From Blattamonas nauphoetae (lineage: Eukaryota > Preaxostyla > Oxymonadida), in NCBI GenBank assembly GCA_033064195.1, contig JARBJD010000014.1, positions 524,297-588,296 on the forward strand: DNA of 64,000 nt. Reading direction: 5' to 3'. Below the pieces are notes generated by a model. The model was not told the origin of the DNA, did not search any database, and saw nothing but the letters and a program-made list of their open reading frames with translations. Position 1 is the first letter of the stretch. Each line of letters opens with the position of its first letter. Positions 51,670 to 60,549 of the stretch are shown here, piece by piece. The position numbers were made by a program, and so were the translations under genes.

Positions 51670-53166
51670 TTCGTTCAAGTCTGGAAACGAAATCTCTGGC
51701 CTAACTGGATGTCACTCTCTGACTCTTGTATGCAGTGGCTCAATTTGGTGTTCGACCTTCCGAATCTGGTGTCTGTTCTCTTCCACGACTCGTATCTGTC
51801 GCTCCACTCTGTCTCCGCGTCGCTTCTGTTCAAGGTCCGGAAAGTGTTCACACTGAAGAACCAGTCTCTACAAACCCTCCTGACTGACTGTGTGCTCTCC
51901 TTTTCTGAACAATCGCACTTTTCATTTATCGTTTCCAACAGTCCTCGCTCTTCTTTCTTTTCGTTGCTGATTCTGCTCTACCATACCCACAGCAGGCAGC
52001 ATTTGGGATGTGCAGTGAATCTGTCTCCACATGTCCAGCAAGTGACGCTCCATGACATGCCGAGCCGATGACGGGTGTCAAAGATGAGCGAAGAACTGTC
52101 AAAACGGGATGGTCCCAAAAGTGGTGATATCGGACAAATTGACGAAGAAAACATCTCAGAAGACGGAGAGAGTGCAAACGACACTCGTTTTAGTGACAAG
52201 CAGGACATTTTGAGTGAGGAGCTGATCCAAGTTTGTGTTGCGAACCTTCTTGTCTTCTATTAACCCTATTCGGTCTCTCTCGACTTTTCATCGTTTTTTG
52301 CCTTCAATTTGTCTCTTTTCATTTTGAATTCACACTCATTTTTCACAGGACCAGCTTCGGATGAGCGGTCTGGAATTTGGGCGATTGAGTGGCGGTCTTC
52401 TGCATTCCCGCTCCGAAAACGACGCTGAATGGGAAAGAACAGACGTACTGTCGGAACAGCGTGAGATTGGAGTGAAGTTGGAAATGGAGAACGAGCGATG
52501 GTTGGAACGAACAAATCGAAGCGATTTGGAGCACACAGAAACATCACCCGACTCGATTTCGTCGGATTCGGATCATTCTCCACTCTTGACACCACCTCAC
52601 TCACAACACTTGGCTGTCCCAGACTCACCCTCCCCACCATCCTCCCACCACGCTCTCACCGACCACCACTCTCCTCTGCCGCAAACCATCGACTCTTCAC
52701 ATTTCGATTCTCACTCCACCTCGCCTCGTCCACTCTCACCCGCACTTCACACTCCTTCTCCTTCCCAACACAAGTCTGAATCGCACTCACAATCATATTC
52801 AAACCACGGAATTCTGATCAAAATGAAAGAAGAGAGTCTTCTCGCGTGGAGGAACAAGAAAACGATTTGGACGACTCAAGTCGACACAGCCAAGATGAAC
52901 AAGACGGACCTGGAGAGGCCGACAAAGAGAGACAAGTCAACAAAAGCAATGGCCAAAGCGAGATCGAAGAGGGCGACGAGATGGATGACAACTTTGTACA
53001 GTGTGAGAACGAAGTCAGCACCGGGTCGCCTCTTCCGATGTTGCTCCAACCGACTCACTTCGCATCGTCGACAGCCCTAAATGGGAAATGTGTAACGACT
53101 GGTCATTCGGTGAGGAGATTGGGAGGGAGGGAAGGGACGAGGTGGGTTGGAGGGAGGATGAAATAA
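51670..53166 (+). pseudogene. Decayed host gene of unknown family, with one intron
   Basis: Frame 1 reads QVWKRNLWPNWMSLSDSCMQ to HVQQVTLHDMPSR and then a TGA at 52069-52071. The same frame continues RVSKMSEELSKRDGPKSGD. The intron 52231-52348 (118 nt, GTTTGT...TTCACAG) joins EELIQ to DQLRMSGLEFGRL in frame. A serine/proline/histidine-rich stretch follows. Near 52830 the sensible frame changes from one to another (MEEQENDLDDSSRHSQDEQD, acidic), ending 53166. One in-frame stop and one shift argue for a pseudogene; if translation began at ATG 52075 the second part could still be expressed. No domain was recognised. It lies between two virus-like blocks. Confidence 0.5.
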
Positions 53167-53453
53167 GAGAGGGTGGATGAGGAGAGATGGAGATTGGAAG
53201 AAGAACGGAAAGTGAGAAGGCGAGTTGAGTGGGAGCTGTTTTACGAGAAGAGGAGGCAATTTGATCTCCCGAAGCGATTGGCTTGAAGTCAGCATCAGGT
53301 CGAAGCTGGATATTCCAGTCAACATCCCCCCATTCACCTTTGAGGCATAGGCAGTCTCTCTGAAAGGCCAGTTTCAGTCGTCTCTTCAGCCGTGCGTGTG
53401 TCCTCCTCACACAACCAGCTCTCTCTTCACCGTGTCTGACGAAGCCTCTCTCT

Positions 53454-54089
53454 TTGTGGTTTTTCTTCCACCAACTCGATTCCTCAATCACGGAGCTTCT
53501 CATCAATATCAGTTCGGAGGGTGTGGTCGAAATCTCGCTTTGTGCCTTCACATCAGATGGAGGAATCCACTCTGCTCCTCTCGTTCGCTCGTCATCCGCA
53601 TCTCTGCTGGTGATGGACACGAGTGTGTCCAATATGGCCTTCGCCGATCATTCGGGTTTCGAATTCGATGGAGGATCTGTCAAACTATTACCCGCCCGTG
53701 ATTTACATTCTGTTCTCATCGCTAACGTCACAACGACTGGCGATGGAGCCGTGCTGATTCGCCGACTTATCAAAGTGTCTTCGAGAAGGAGTCGAAAAGC
53801 AGTTCGATCAACGAGTATCTCCAAATCCCGATCTTCATCCAGCACAAAGTGTTTTAGACCCAACAGGAGTTGTGACAGAACAATCCATCCTTTTTATTCC
53901 AGAGACATCAACCGATCCAGTTACGCCCTCCATTCTCATTTGGATCCAACTGTCGGAAGAACGATCGATTCTTTCTTAGACTCACTCACTCTGATTCTGT
54001 GTTGTTGCATCAACCGTACGCTGTTCCCCGTCTTCTTTCCGAATCGACGCCTTCTCCGTCTGATGGATGGACAGCGAGAGGTGGAATGA
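53454..54089 (+). pseudogene. Beta-helix surface-protein fragment
   Basis: Frame 53454-54089 contains LINISSEGVVEISLCAFTSD, SLLVMDTSVSNMAFADHSGF and EFDGGSVKLL. These are strand/turn repeats of the host beta-helix family, like those at 20.3-36.8 kb. After ~53760 the frame loses the pattern (arginine/serine-rich) and is probably shifted. It has no start, transmembrane helix or kinase tail. It is a decayed host fragment next to the virus-like block. Confidence 0.55.
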
Positions 54090-54353
54090 GCAACACGTGG
54101 CGATCTCATGGACTGAATGATTATGCAACGATAGCAACTTCGAGAAGAGTGCGAAAAGGAGAGAATACGTTTTTTACCCTCTTTTCAGTGTTCATTCTAT
54201 CACACTACAACCATTTCGCTTTTTCAAGATTCTTATTTTGACCAATTGACACAACAATGAGACAAATATAGATACGCCTAATTAAGTCATTGATCTCAGT
54301 CCCAAAAACCGGAACTGAGATCGATCGATCTCAGTTTCTGCTTGATCGATCTC
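54090..54353. other. Junction region before the virus-like main block
   Basis: No gene. It holds repeated GATCTCAG/GATCGATCTCAG words (54291-54353). Similar GATCTCATCGATCTCAG occurs at ~51243-51260 at the end of the left block. This may mark related element sequence on both sides of the host insert. Confidence 0.35.
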
Positions 54354-55118
54354 ATGTATCAAAGGTCTGCACATAAGACAGCGATATCATCAATCCAAAA
54401 AGTAGTCAGCACAAATGGATCGATCACGACACCAGAAATTGGAGGATTGATCAATGTGAATGGAGCGAAGTGGAATATCTCAGAAGGATCACTTCCGAAG
54501 TATCCTGGAACATATCCAGCTTCAACATTTAAGTCTGGCATTTCAATTTCACAATCGCTTTCAGAAACTTCAGGAATTCAGTTCAATGGTGATGGTATCA
54601 TTATGTGGTCACCGTGTGACTCACCAGCTTTGTATTACTACGATGAGGATACTGGTTCAGGAGTGTTTTCAATATCCACAACAGGCAGTTTTTCTCAGCT
54701 ATCAGACAGAAGAGTGAAAAGGAATATTGTTCCATACCCCGATGTTCTTGAACAACTGAATAAAGTCGAAATCGTGCAGTACCAATTCAACACATTTGAT
54801 TCGAAGATCAACAAGGTGACAAAACAAATCGAGAACGAAACTGATGAAGAACACTTGAAGAACTGCAAAGAGAAATGTGAATGCCTGAAGAAGGAAAGTG
54901 AGAAGAAACACATTGGAGTGATTGCTCAACAGATCCAAGAAATATTCCCTGAGGTTGTGAATGATTCCAATCCAGATTGTCTTCAAGTTGATTATGCAGA
55001 ACTCTCTTGCTTCTGTATCAAAGCCATACAGGAACTGAGTAGCATTGTCGGACAACAACAGACACTCATAAATGAACTCATTCAAAAATATAATACACTG
55101 ATTAGTATTCCAACATGA
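54354..55118 (+). CDS. Fibre-like protein with S74 intramolecular chaperone domain
   Basis: From ATG 54354 the protein is 254 residues. The N-terminal ~110 residues (GLINVNGAKWNISEGSLPKY, GIQFNGDGIIMWSPCDSPAL) look like a trimeric fibre body. From ~residue 115, QLSDRRVKRNIVPYPDVLEQ starts the endosialidase chaperone/peptidase S74 domain, with the Ser-Lys pair known in that family. It continues with KKHIGVIAQQIQEIFPEVV and a C-terminal coiled coil (AIQELSSIVGQQQTLINEL). In phages this domain guides trimer folding and then cuts itself off. The gene is convergent with 55102-55512, overlapping by 17 bp. It probably forms the virion's vertex or host-attachment fibre (inference). The start codon is not preceded by the usual box, so the true start is unsure. 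Confidence 0.75.
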   Translation: MYQRSAHKTAISSIQKVVSTNGSITTPEIGGLINVNGAKWNISEGSLPKYPGTYPASTFKSGISISQSLSETSGIQFNGDGIIMWSPCDSPALYYYDEDTGSGVFSISTTGSFSQLSDRRVKRNIVPYPDVLEQLNKVEIVQYQFNTFDSKINKVTKQIENETDEEHLKNCKEKCECLKKESEKKHIGVIAQQIQEIFPEVVNDSNPDCLQVDYAELSCFCIKAIQELSSIVGQQQTLINELIQKYNTLISIPT

Positions 55119-55512
55119 GATCAACCAGAAATTCATAGTACTCTTTTATTATTTTTCCATTGATTGTTTCCGATGTTTCCATCTCAAATGATTCACCAGA
55201 ACTGTCTTTAAACCAGATCTTCACTATGGACTGTCGAGTACTTAATTCCCACTTCTTTCGCTTCGCAATCTGTTCGTTACAGAAAGCAACAAATGAATCA
55301 TTGAATGCATCAGTCTGGATCCAATCACCGTGGATTGTGATGTGCTGAGGAATGTCTTTTGAGATGATAGTTGAGTTACCATTCATTTCTTCCCTCACAT
55401 GGATGAGTTTACAGTCGAGGAAATGAACATATTTTTGGTTTCGAGAATTGGTAAAATCAGGAGGGAGTTGAGCAGTGTGAGAATTCTGAATTGAGAAATA
55501 ACGTTTGACCAT
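55102..55512 (-). CDS. Element protein of unknown function, 136 residues
   Basis: It starts MVKRYFSIQNSHTAQLPP and is rich in alternating hydrophobic/polar stretches (IVKIWFKDSSGESFEMETSE) suggesting beta structure. It lies beyond the second capsid gene and has its own upstream box. A single-jelly-roll minor capsid (penton-like) protein would fit the size and place, but no motif proves it. The 3' end overlaps the fibre gene. Confidence 0.5.
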   Translation of the reverse strand: MVKRYFSIQNSHTAQLPPDFTNSRNQKYVHFLDCKLIHVREEMNGNSTIISKDIPQHITIHGDWIQTDAFNDSFVAFCNEQIAKRKKWELSTRQSIVKIWFKDSSGESFEMETSETINGKIIKEYYEFLVDLMLEY

Positions 55513-55525
55513 TTGTGATTTCTAC

Positions 55526-55536
55526 AAAAATAAAAT
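55526..55536 (-). promoter_or_regulatory. AT-rich box before the 136-residue gene
   Basis: AAAAATAAAAT on the plus strand, 13 bp upstream of the minus-strand ATG. Confidence 0.55.
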
Positions 55537-55590
55537 ATAATATTTGTTCGATTTAGTAATATGACTTCGTCATCTTAGAAATGCAAAGCA

Positions 55591-57279
55591 TTAATATCCT
55601 CTCTTCACTTCTTCATAAGCTTCTTGGAGTCGACGATCAATGACATATCGAACTCGTGGTTGTCCATTCTCAATCCAGAATAGCCAGTATGTTGCTTGAT
55701 GTAGTGCTAGAATTGGTGGAGGAGGACCTTCTGGAGTTGATGTGAAATATGGATCCAGTTCACCCTGATTGATTGGTGTTCCTCTGAAGACAATGTTGAC
55801 TGATTCTGCTGTTGAAATACCTTCTTCACCACCAGCGATTTCACTTCGATCTGTTGGAACCATGAAAGTAAAACAAGTTGCATCTGTTACTGGTTTTGTT
55901 CTCTTGTAGTCCTTTCCTTTATAGTCAAACACACGAGTTGAACAAATTGAATTCTCAAACTCTTCCGTTGCGGAACAACCAATGAAATCACCATTCACCA
56001 TCATCATTTGATAAAACTCTGGTGATATTGTTGACATTGGGAAATTGGGATAATTATTTCCTAGCATTTCGAAGTGACCAACATAATGAGGATTTCTGAA
56101 GACTGTACACTCATTTGGTCTATCGGGGAATAAGCACATTAGATTCATGAGATTGTTGAGTTTGATACTGATGTTTGATCTCACTCCCATTGCTGTTGCT
56201 TTTGATTGAAATGATTGAGTGTCAATTCTTTCTGCTTTCAAGACGTACAATGTCTTTGAATACATGTTGAAGAGGGATTGTTTTGTTGCATCAGTGATTT
56301 GATATCCGTAACAAATAGTTGAGACTTTATCAACTGATGAAGAAAGAACAGTGCAAGTGACTTCTTTGGTCAATATCTCTGCGACGGCAGTGCTAGGTGC
56401 CTTATAAGTGTATTTATCGCTAACTTTCAGAACTGGATTTCCAATTTGTGTAAATTCCTGTGTTACGGGAGAAAAGTCTCCCTCAGACATCAAGAATGCG
56501 TTGGATAGATCCGAAAGGGTTGTCAAGTCTTTATCTGGAAACACTTCACGGGAACCTTCGGTTGATTTTCGAATGACAGTTGAAGTTTGAATAGGACAAT
56601 ACACAAGTGAATCTGTTGTCAAATGAAATCTCAAACGTAAATTACCAAAGATGGAATTTGGATATTGGTCAAAGGTACTCAGTGGAAGGAGATTCACAAA
56701 TGGAATAGCGAGTGGAATTGTCGCAGTGATTTCCTTTTGGCCTCTATTGATTGGGACAAAATAGAATCCACACACACTCTGATCCATTCTCTGAACATTT
56801 TCCCACAGACTGTAGCAATGTTTCATATTGTTTTTCTCTTCGTACGACTTGAATGTGTGATACAGAAAAGATTCATGAATGTGATTGTTCTGAAGTGAAT
56901 TGTCAATAATGTTTCCATGACTGTCGACGAGTCTCATGTCTCGAATTGCATCTGAAGATGATTTATATCCAAAGAACATTCCGTGTAGTCCGACGTAAGC
57001 TCCCGAGTCACCAACCTGATGAAAATTTGGAACAGTGATCGTGAGATCAATGCGTAAATGACTCTTCGCAAACTCAGTCACATCATGACCGTCATAGCAC
57101 AATGGAACTTCAATCTCATCTCCGATTCTGCAAGGCATAGGTGGATTCGTTGGATGCACTTCTTGGATGGAATAAATGTGTGGTTCTGAATCCCACTGTT
57201 TTGGCAGATATGATTGCACTTCAATTTGTTCAATTAATGTCGATGTTGGTTTTGATTGATTTGATCTGATACTTCTCAT
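55591..57279 (-). CDS. Hexon-like major capsid protein, paralogue 2 (562 residues)
   Basis: It starts MRSIRSNQSKPTSTLIEQIE. The size, beta-rich composition and position fit a double-jelly-roll capsid protein of Polintons. It shares with its neighbour the early block (IYSIQEVHP/STSIQELKP; IGDEIEVPL/TGQEIIIPL), the middle block with FGNLRLRFHL/FGDLKLSVHM, and the C-terminal block (PTDRS, PINQGELDPYF, PPPPILA, GQPRVRY). The two are clearly paralogues. It probably builds the capsid shell, possibly as one of two capsomer types. It has its own promoter box and a 50-bp gap to the next gene. The assignment is by context and pattern, not by database search. Confidence 0.7.
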   Translation of the reverse strand: MRSIRSNQSKPTSTLIEQIEVQSYLPKQWDSEPHIYSIQEVHPTNPPMPCRIGDEIEVPLCYDGHDVTEFAKSHLRIDLTITVPNFHQVGDSGAYVGLHGMFFGYKSSSDAIRDMRLVDSHGNIIDNSLQNNHIHESFLYHTFKSYEEKNNMKHCYSLWENVQRMDQSVCGFYFVPINRGQKEITATIPLAIPFVNLLPLSTFDQYPNSIFGNLRLRFHLTTDSLVYCPIQTSTVIRKSTEGSREVFPDKDLTTLSDLSNAFLMSEGDFSPVTQEFTQIGNPVLKVSDKYTYKAPSTAVAEILTKEVTCTVLSSSVDKVSTICYGYQITDATKQSLFNMYSKTLYVLKAERIDTQSFQSKATAMGVRSNISIKLNNLMNLMCLFPDRPNECTVFRNPHYVGHFEMLGNNYPNFPMSTISPEFYQMMMVNGDFIGCSATEEFENSICSTRVFDYKGKDYKRTKPVTDATCFTFMVPTDRSEIAGGEEGISTAESVNIVFRGTPINQGELDPYFTSTPEGPPPPILALHQATYWLFWIENGQPRVRYVIDRRLQEAYEEVKRGY

Positions 57280-57285
57280 TTATAG

Positions 57286-57297
57286 AAAAATAAAAAA
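57286..57297 (-). promoter_or_regulatory. AT-rich box before capsid paralogue 2
   Basis: AAAAATAAAAAA on the plus strand, 6 bp upstream of the ATG. Confidence 0.6.
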
Positions 57298-57331
57298 TAC
57301 AATATCAATAATTTCTTTTACTGTTTTGTCT

Positions 57332-59191
57332 CTACATGATTCCCAAATCTTTGTGTAACGCTTTCAGTGTGTGATTCGGATAGTACTCAACTTTTGGTTC
57401 ACCATTGCTGTATCGTAATACCCACCATGTGGTTGCAGTGGTTGCTAATATTGGTGCTGGAGGATGTGTAAATGTTGTCATATCACCACCACTCTGACTT
57501 GGGTTGTATACATTATAGTATGTATCGAGATTACCTTGATAGATTGGATGGGATCTTAAAGTGACAGCAGTATTTCCTTTTGAACTGATCGAATCATTAC
57601 AGTTTGTTGGACATCCACTCCTCTGAGTAGGAAAGCACAGAAGGAAGTCAGTATTGTCATGAACTGGACGAACTCTTGTCATTGTTTCATTTGGATATGT
57701 TCCATCACCAGTGAGTTTCTCTTCAACGAGAGAATCCGTCAGTGATCGCTCCAAGTCATCTGGAACAGCTAGATACGAATCGAGATTGAGAGTTGACAAT
57801 GCAAACTGATAGAAGCGAGCTCCAATAGTTGTTGTCGGTTGTTCTGGAAAATACCTGTTTTGTAAAGTCACTTGGATGTTCTTCTGCATTGGATTGTGGA
57901 AACAAGTGACTTCAATGTCGTAGTGACGGAAGAGAAGCATGATATCCTTTGCATTCACCACTACCATTTGCTGAGTACAATCAATTCCTGTTGCCGTTGG
58001 CGTCTTCTGAAATGGATAGAACGATATCTTCTCAGCTGGTATTGTTCCAGGACGATTCTGATACATCTCCATGAGTTTCTTTATCGCACCATCTTTCATT
58101 TTGTATCCAACACTCATGCAATACACATCATCAATTCGATAGTTTGTGACGTTCAATGAGATGTACTGATCCACGAATTCAGGTTCTGTTGTCACGACAT
58201 TGGCTGTTGAACAAACAATGTCCTTTGTAACTGTTGGTTGCAGAAATGATTGACCAATTTGAACAAAGTTCTTTGTGCATGAGGTTACGAGATTATTCAG
58301 AAAGTAGGGACGATGTTGAATACAATTGAGAATTGCTGCCTTAATAGTTGGTGCTGCTGCTGTTCCAGATACGAGTGATGATAGTGTATCTTTCAAAGTG
58401 AGTTCAGGATTTACAGAACAACAAACAAATGCATCTTCATTCATGTGCACACTCAATTTCAAATCACCAAAGAGACATTTTGGATAGTCAGTCATCCCTG
58501 AGAATATCAGAAGATCTTCAAGATTAATCGACACACGAATTGGGACATCTATAGTGTCTTGAAACACTCCCGTTCCAGATGTTGTTGTAAAATCCGAAAG
58601 TGGAATATAAACACCAGCAACAGATTCATCATGATTCCAAGCATTTTGCCAAGGTGTGTGACAATGTTTTCGATTCTCCAATTGACTCTTTGGTTTGATC
58701 ATGTTGTATATGTGAGACTCCATTGAGACATCATTGTTTGTTGTGCTGATGATTCTCTGATTGTTGTGAAGAACAGTTAGGTCACGAAAGATTGATGCAG
58801 AATGCTTGAGTCCAACGAAGATGAAGATTCTCTCATTCATGTACGATCCAACCTTACAAGCTGTTGTTTGCCAATTATTAACTTTCAGAGTCGCAGTCAT
58901 GGTGAACGTAATGAAGGAATCATCAATTTGACAAATGTCTTGATTACCAGTCAACGGAATGATTATCTCTTGTCCTGTGTAGAATCGTGCATTCTCTGAT
59001 GGTTTCAATTCTTGAATAGAAGTACTGTGAGCTCCATCATTCATGAGGTAATTAATGTGATGTTCAGACATGAGTTGCTGTTGTATTTGGCCAATGTCAT
59101 CTCGTGTGTATTCTATCCTTCCAGTGGTATTTCCAGTCAATGATGATGCTCCAGTTCTTTTGTTTGTCAGATGTGTTAAATGTGAGTTCAT
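57332..59191 (-). CDS. Hexon-like major capsid protein, paralogue 1 (619 residues)
   Basis: It starts MNSHLTHLTNKRTGASSLTG. Shared blocks with paralogue 2 include STSIQELKP, TGQEIIIPL, HCHTPWQNAWNHDESVAGVY (matching HCYSLWENVQRMDQSVCGFY), FGDLKLSVHM and the C-terminal PIYQGNLDTYY, PPAPILA, GEPKVEY. The larger size lies mainly in the middle (~residues 270-330) and near the end. A double-jelly-roll major capsid protein is the best reading, because this is the largest protein of the block and lies among small structural-type genes. It has its own box. Confidence 0.7.
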   Translation of the reverse strand: MNSHLTHLTNKRTGASSLTGNTTGRIEYTRDDIGQIQQQLMSEHHINYLMNDGAHSTSIQELKPSENARFYTGQEIIIPLTGNQDICQIDDSFITFTMTATLKVNNWQTTACKVGSYMNERIFIFVGLKHSASIFRDLTVLHNNQRIISTTNNDVSMESHIYNMIKPKSQLENRKHCHTPWQNAWNHDESVAGVYIPLSDFTTTSGTGVFQDTIDVPIRVSINLEDLLIFSGMTDYPKCLFGDLKLSVHMNEDAFVCCSVNPELTLKDTLSSLVSGTAAAPTIKAAILNCIQHRPYFLNNLVTSCTKNFVQIGQSFLQPTVTKDIVCSTANVVTTEPEFVDQYISLNVTNYRIDDVYCMSVGYKMKDGAIKKLMEMYQNRPGTIPAEKISFYPFQKTPTATGIDCTQQMVVVNAKDIMLLFRHYDIEVTCFHNPMQKNIQVTLQNRYFPEQPTTTIGARFYQFALSTLNLDSYLAVPDDLERSLTDSLVEEKLTGDGTYPNETMTRVRPVHDNTDFLLCFPTQRSGCPTNCNDSISSKGNTAVTLRSHPIYQGNLDTYYNVYNPSQSGGDMTTFTHPPAPILATTATTWWVLRYSNGEPKVEYYPNHTLKALHKDLGIM

Positions 59192-59197
59192 TTTAAC

Positions 59198-59209
59198 AAA
59201 AATAAAAAA
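59198..59209 (-). promoter_or_regulatory. AT-rich box before capsid paralogue 1
   Basis: AAAAATAAAAAA on the plus strand, 6 bp upstream of the ATG. Confidence 0.6.
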
Positions 59210-59232
59210 TTACATTTATGCTTTAACTCTAG

Positions 59233-59532
59233 TTACTTTTTCTTTTTTGGTTTCTTCGCTTTTGGTTTCAGCTTTTCTTCCAGTTTCAGTATTTCTCCTC
59301 TGAGTTTGTTCGCTACTGCAGTGTTTCCTTCATTGATCGCTTGCTCGTATTGTGCCATCTTTTCTGCATGGATTTGTTGGTCCGACTTCACATCTGGTAT
59401 CATTTCAATTCCTGTCTGTGCTACCTTTGAAATCAGTGGTCCAACGAAGGGAATGAGATTCAGAAATGGAGCTCCAACTCTGAGTATATTTTTGCCAACT
59501 GCTGCTAATTTTGATAACCAACCTGGTGCCAT
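59233..59532 (-). CDS. Small MAPG protein 1 (99 residues), minor-capsid-like
   Basis: It starts MAPGWLSKLAAVGKNILRVG, an amphipathic helix, followed by a hydrophobic glycine/proline segment (NLIPFVGPLISKVAQTG), a helical middle, and a lysine-rich end (KPKAKKPKKKK). The first residues match the neighbour gene (MAPGSFNKLKNIGKQFF). A membrane-active or DNA-binding minor capsid protein, like adenovirus pVI or the core proteins, is plausible from size, charge and place, but is inferred. Confidence 0.55.
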   Translation of the reverse strand: MAPGWLSKLAAVGKNILRVGAPFLNLIPFVGPLISKVAQTGIEMIPDVKSDQQIHAEKMAQYEQAINEGNTAVANKLRGEILKLEEKLKPKAKKPKKKK

Positions 59533-59538
59533 TTTAAT

Positions 59539-59550
59539 AAAAATAAAAAT
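59539..59550 (-). promoter_or_regulatory. AT-rich box before MAPG protein 1
   Basis: AAAAATAAAAAT on the plus strand, 6 bp upstream of the ATG. Confidence 0.6.
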
Positions 59551-59570
59551 ATTCGAATACGAGTGAATTA

Positions 59571-59879
59571 TTATCCTTTGAATTGAATTTTGGAATTTGA
59601 CGATAGTGGTATATCATCATTGGAGTATCGTCCATTTCGAGGTGGTTCATATTCGATCATCTGCGGTTTTTGTTGACGATTGATCGCCTTATTTTGCTGA
59701 TAAACGTCCATCATTCCTCCTAATCCATTGAGTATTCCTCCAGCTGTTTGTCCGAATTTACTGTTCGTTTGAGAGAGCAATCCACCACCGACTTGAAGCA
59801 ATGTTGGAGCTAGAGGTTTGATGAATTGAAAGAATTGCTTGCCGATATTTTTGAGTTTGTTGAAACTTCCTGGTGCCAT
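59571..59879 (-). CDS. Small MAPG protein 2 (102 residues), minor-capsid-like
   Basis: It starts MAPGSFNKLKNIGKQFFQFI, has a glycine-rich middle (LLQVGGGLLSQ, GGILNGLGGMMDVY), and ends with a polar tail (YEPPRNGRYSNDDIPL). LNGLG fits the known cleavage pattern of adenovirus-type proteases (L-x-G-x-G), though no such protease was found in the window. It shares its N-terminus with MAPG protein 1. Likely an internal or vertex-associated capsid protein; function inferred. Confidence 0.55.
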   Translation of the reverse strand: MAPGSFNKLKNIGKQFFQFIKPLAPTLLQVGGGLLSQTNSKFGQTAGGILNGLGGMMDVYQQNKAINRQQKPQMIEYEPPRNGRYSNDDIPLSSNSKIQFKG

Positions 59880-59885
59880 TTAAGT

Positions 59886-59897
59886 AAAAATAAAAAA
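59886..59897 (-). promoter_or_regulatory. AT-rich box before MAPG protein 2
   Basis: AAAAATAAAAAA on the plus strand, 6 bp upstream of the ATG. Confidence 0.6.
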
Positions 59898-59915
59898 TAC
59901 AATTCATTTATAATT

Positions 59916-60506
59916 TTAGCGGGGAATCGCTTTCGTCAGAGAAATGCCATAATTGAGAATAGTGTTGTATGCTTCATTGTAGGCAATACTCATATCTTTT
60001 CCACCAACGAGGATCTTGAATATTGTTCGAAAGATTGGGAGTTTATTCAGACATAGGCACTTGTCAGACAAATCATCCAGTTCGATCACCACATCATTGA
60101 TCCCAGTGAGTGTCGCAATAAGTGCACATAAATCACTTTGGTTTGTGATTAGTTTCTTCGAAGGTTCAATGAGGTTATTCAGTAGTTTCTTTTCACATGC
60201 GAATGCATTCTTGTAGACGAGCAATAGCTGATCTTTGAATGCTGAAATGTTCGATGTATATTCTCGCAGTGGGATTGAACGGCTATGAATTGGAGCTGAT
60301 GGATATGTCTCGAGTGGTGGATCGTAAGCTCCACGTTCATTTGTGACCACAGGCTCAGAGCATACTCTTTCCATCTCTATCTTCGATCCTCTATTATCTA
60401 CACCAGCTTTGCTCCTATCCTCGATGATGACATTGTTGGTGATTGATGTTGGTACTGAAGAAGAACTTGTGTGTTTCGTATATTGACAACTTAGAATTGG
60501 TTGCAT
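59916..60506 (-). CDS. Element protein of unknown function, 196 residues
   Basis: The ATG at 60506 (MQPILSCQYTKHTSSSSVP) is preferred to the upstream GTG. The first ~90 residues are polar and likely disordered; the second half is helical (AFKDQLLLVYKNAFACEKKL, then LPIFRTIFKILVGG). It lies between a MAPG gene and the 320-residue gene and has the usual box. No family recognised. Confidence 0.5.
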   Translation of the reverse strand: MQPILSCQYTKHTSSSSVPTSITNNVIIEDRSKAGVDNRGSKIEMERVCSEPVVTNERGAYDPPLETYPSAPIHSRSIPLREYTSNISAFKDQLLLVYKNAFACEKKLLNNLIEPSKKLITNQSDLCALIATLTGINDVVIELDDLSDKCLCLNKLPIFRTIFKILVGGKDMSIAYNEAYNTILNYGISLTKAIPR

Positions 60507-60516
60507 CACTTTCTAT

Positions 60517-60528
60517 AAAAATAAAAAA
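60517..60528 (-). promoter_or_regulatory. AT-rich box before the 196-residue gene
   Basis: AAAAATAAAAAA on the plus strand, 10 bp upstream of the ATG. Confidence 0.6.
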
Positions 60529-60549
60529 TATATATTAATGTTTTTAAAT

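Noticed and set aside
52069-52071. In-frame TGA followed by good coding sequence, considered as a selenocysteine codon
   Set aside because: The same gene has a later frame change and no known selenoprotein context; decay or a second start at 52075 is simpler.
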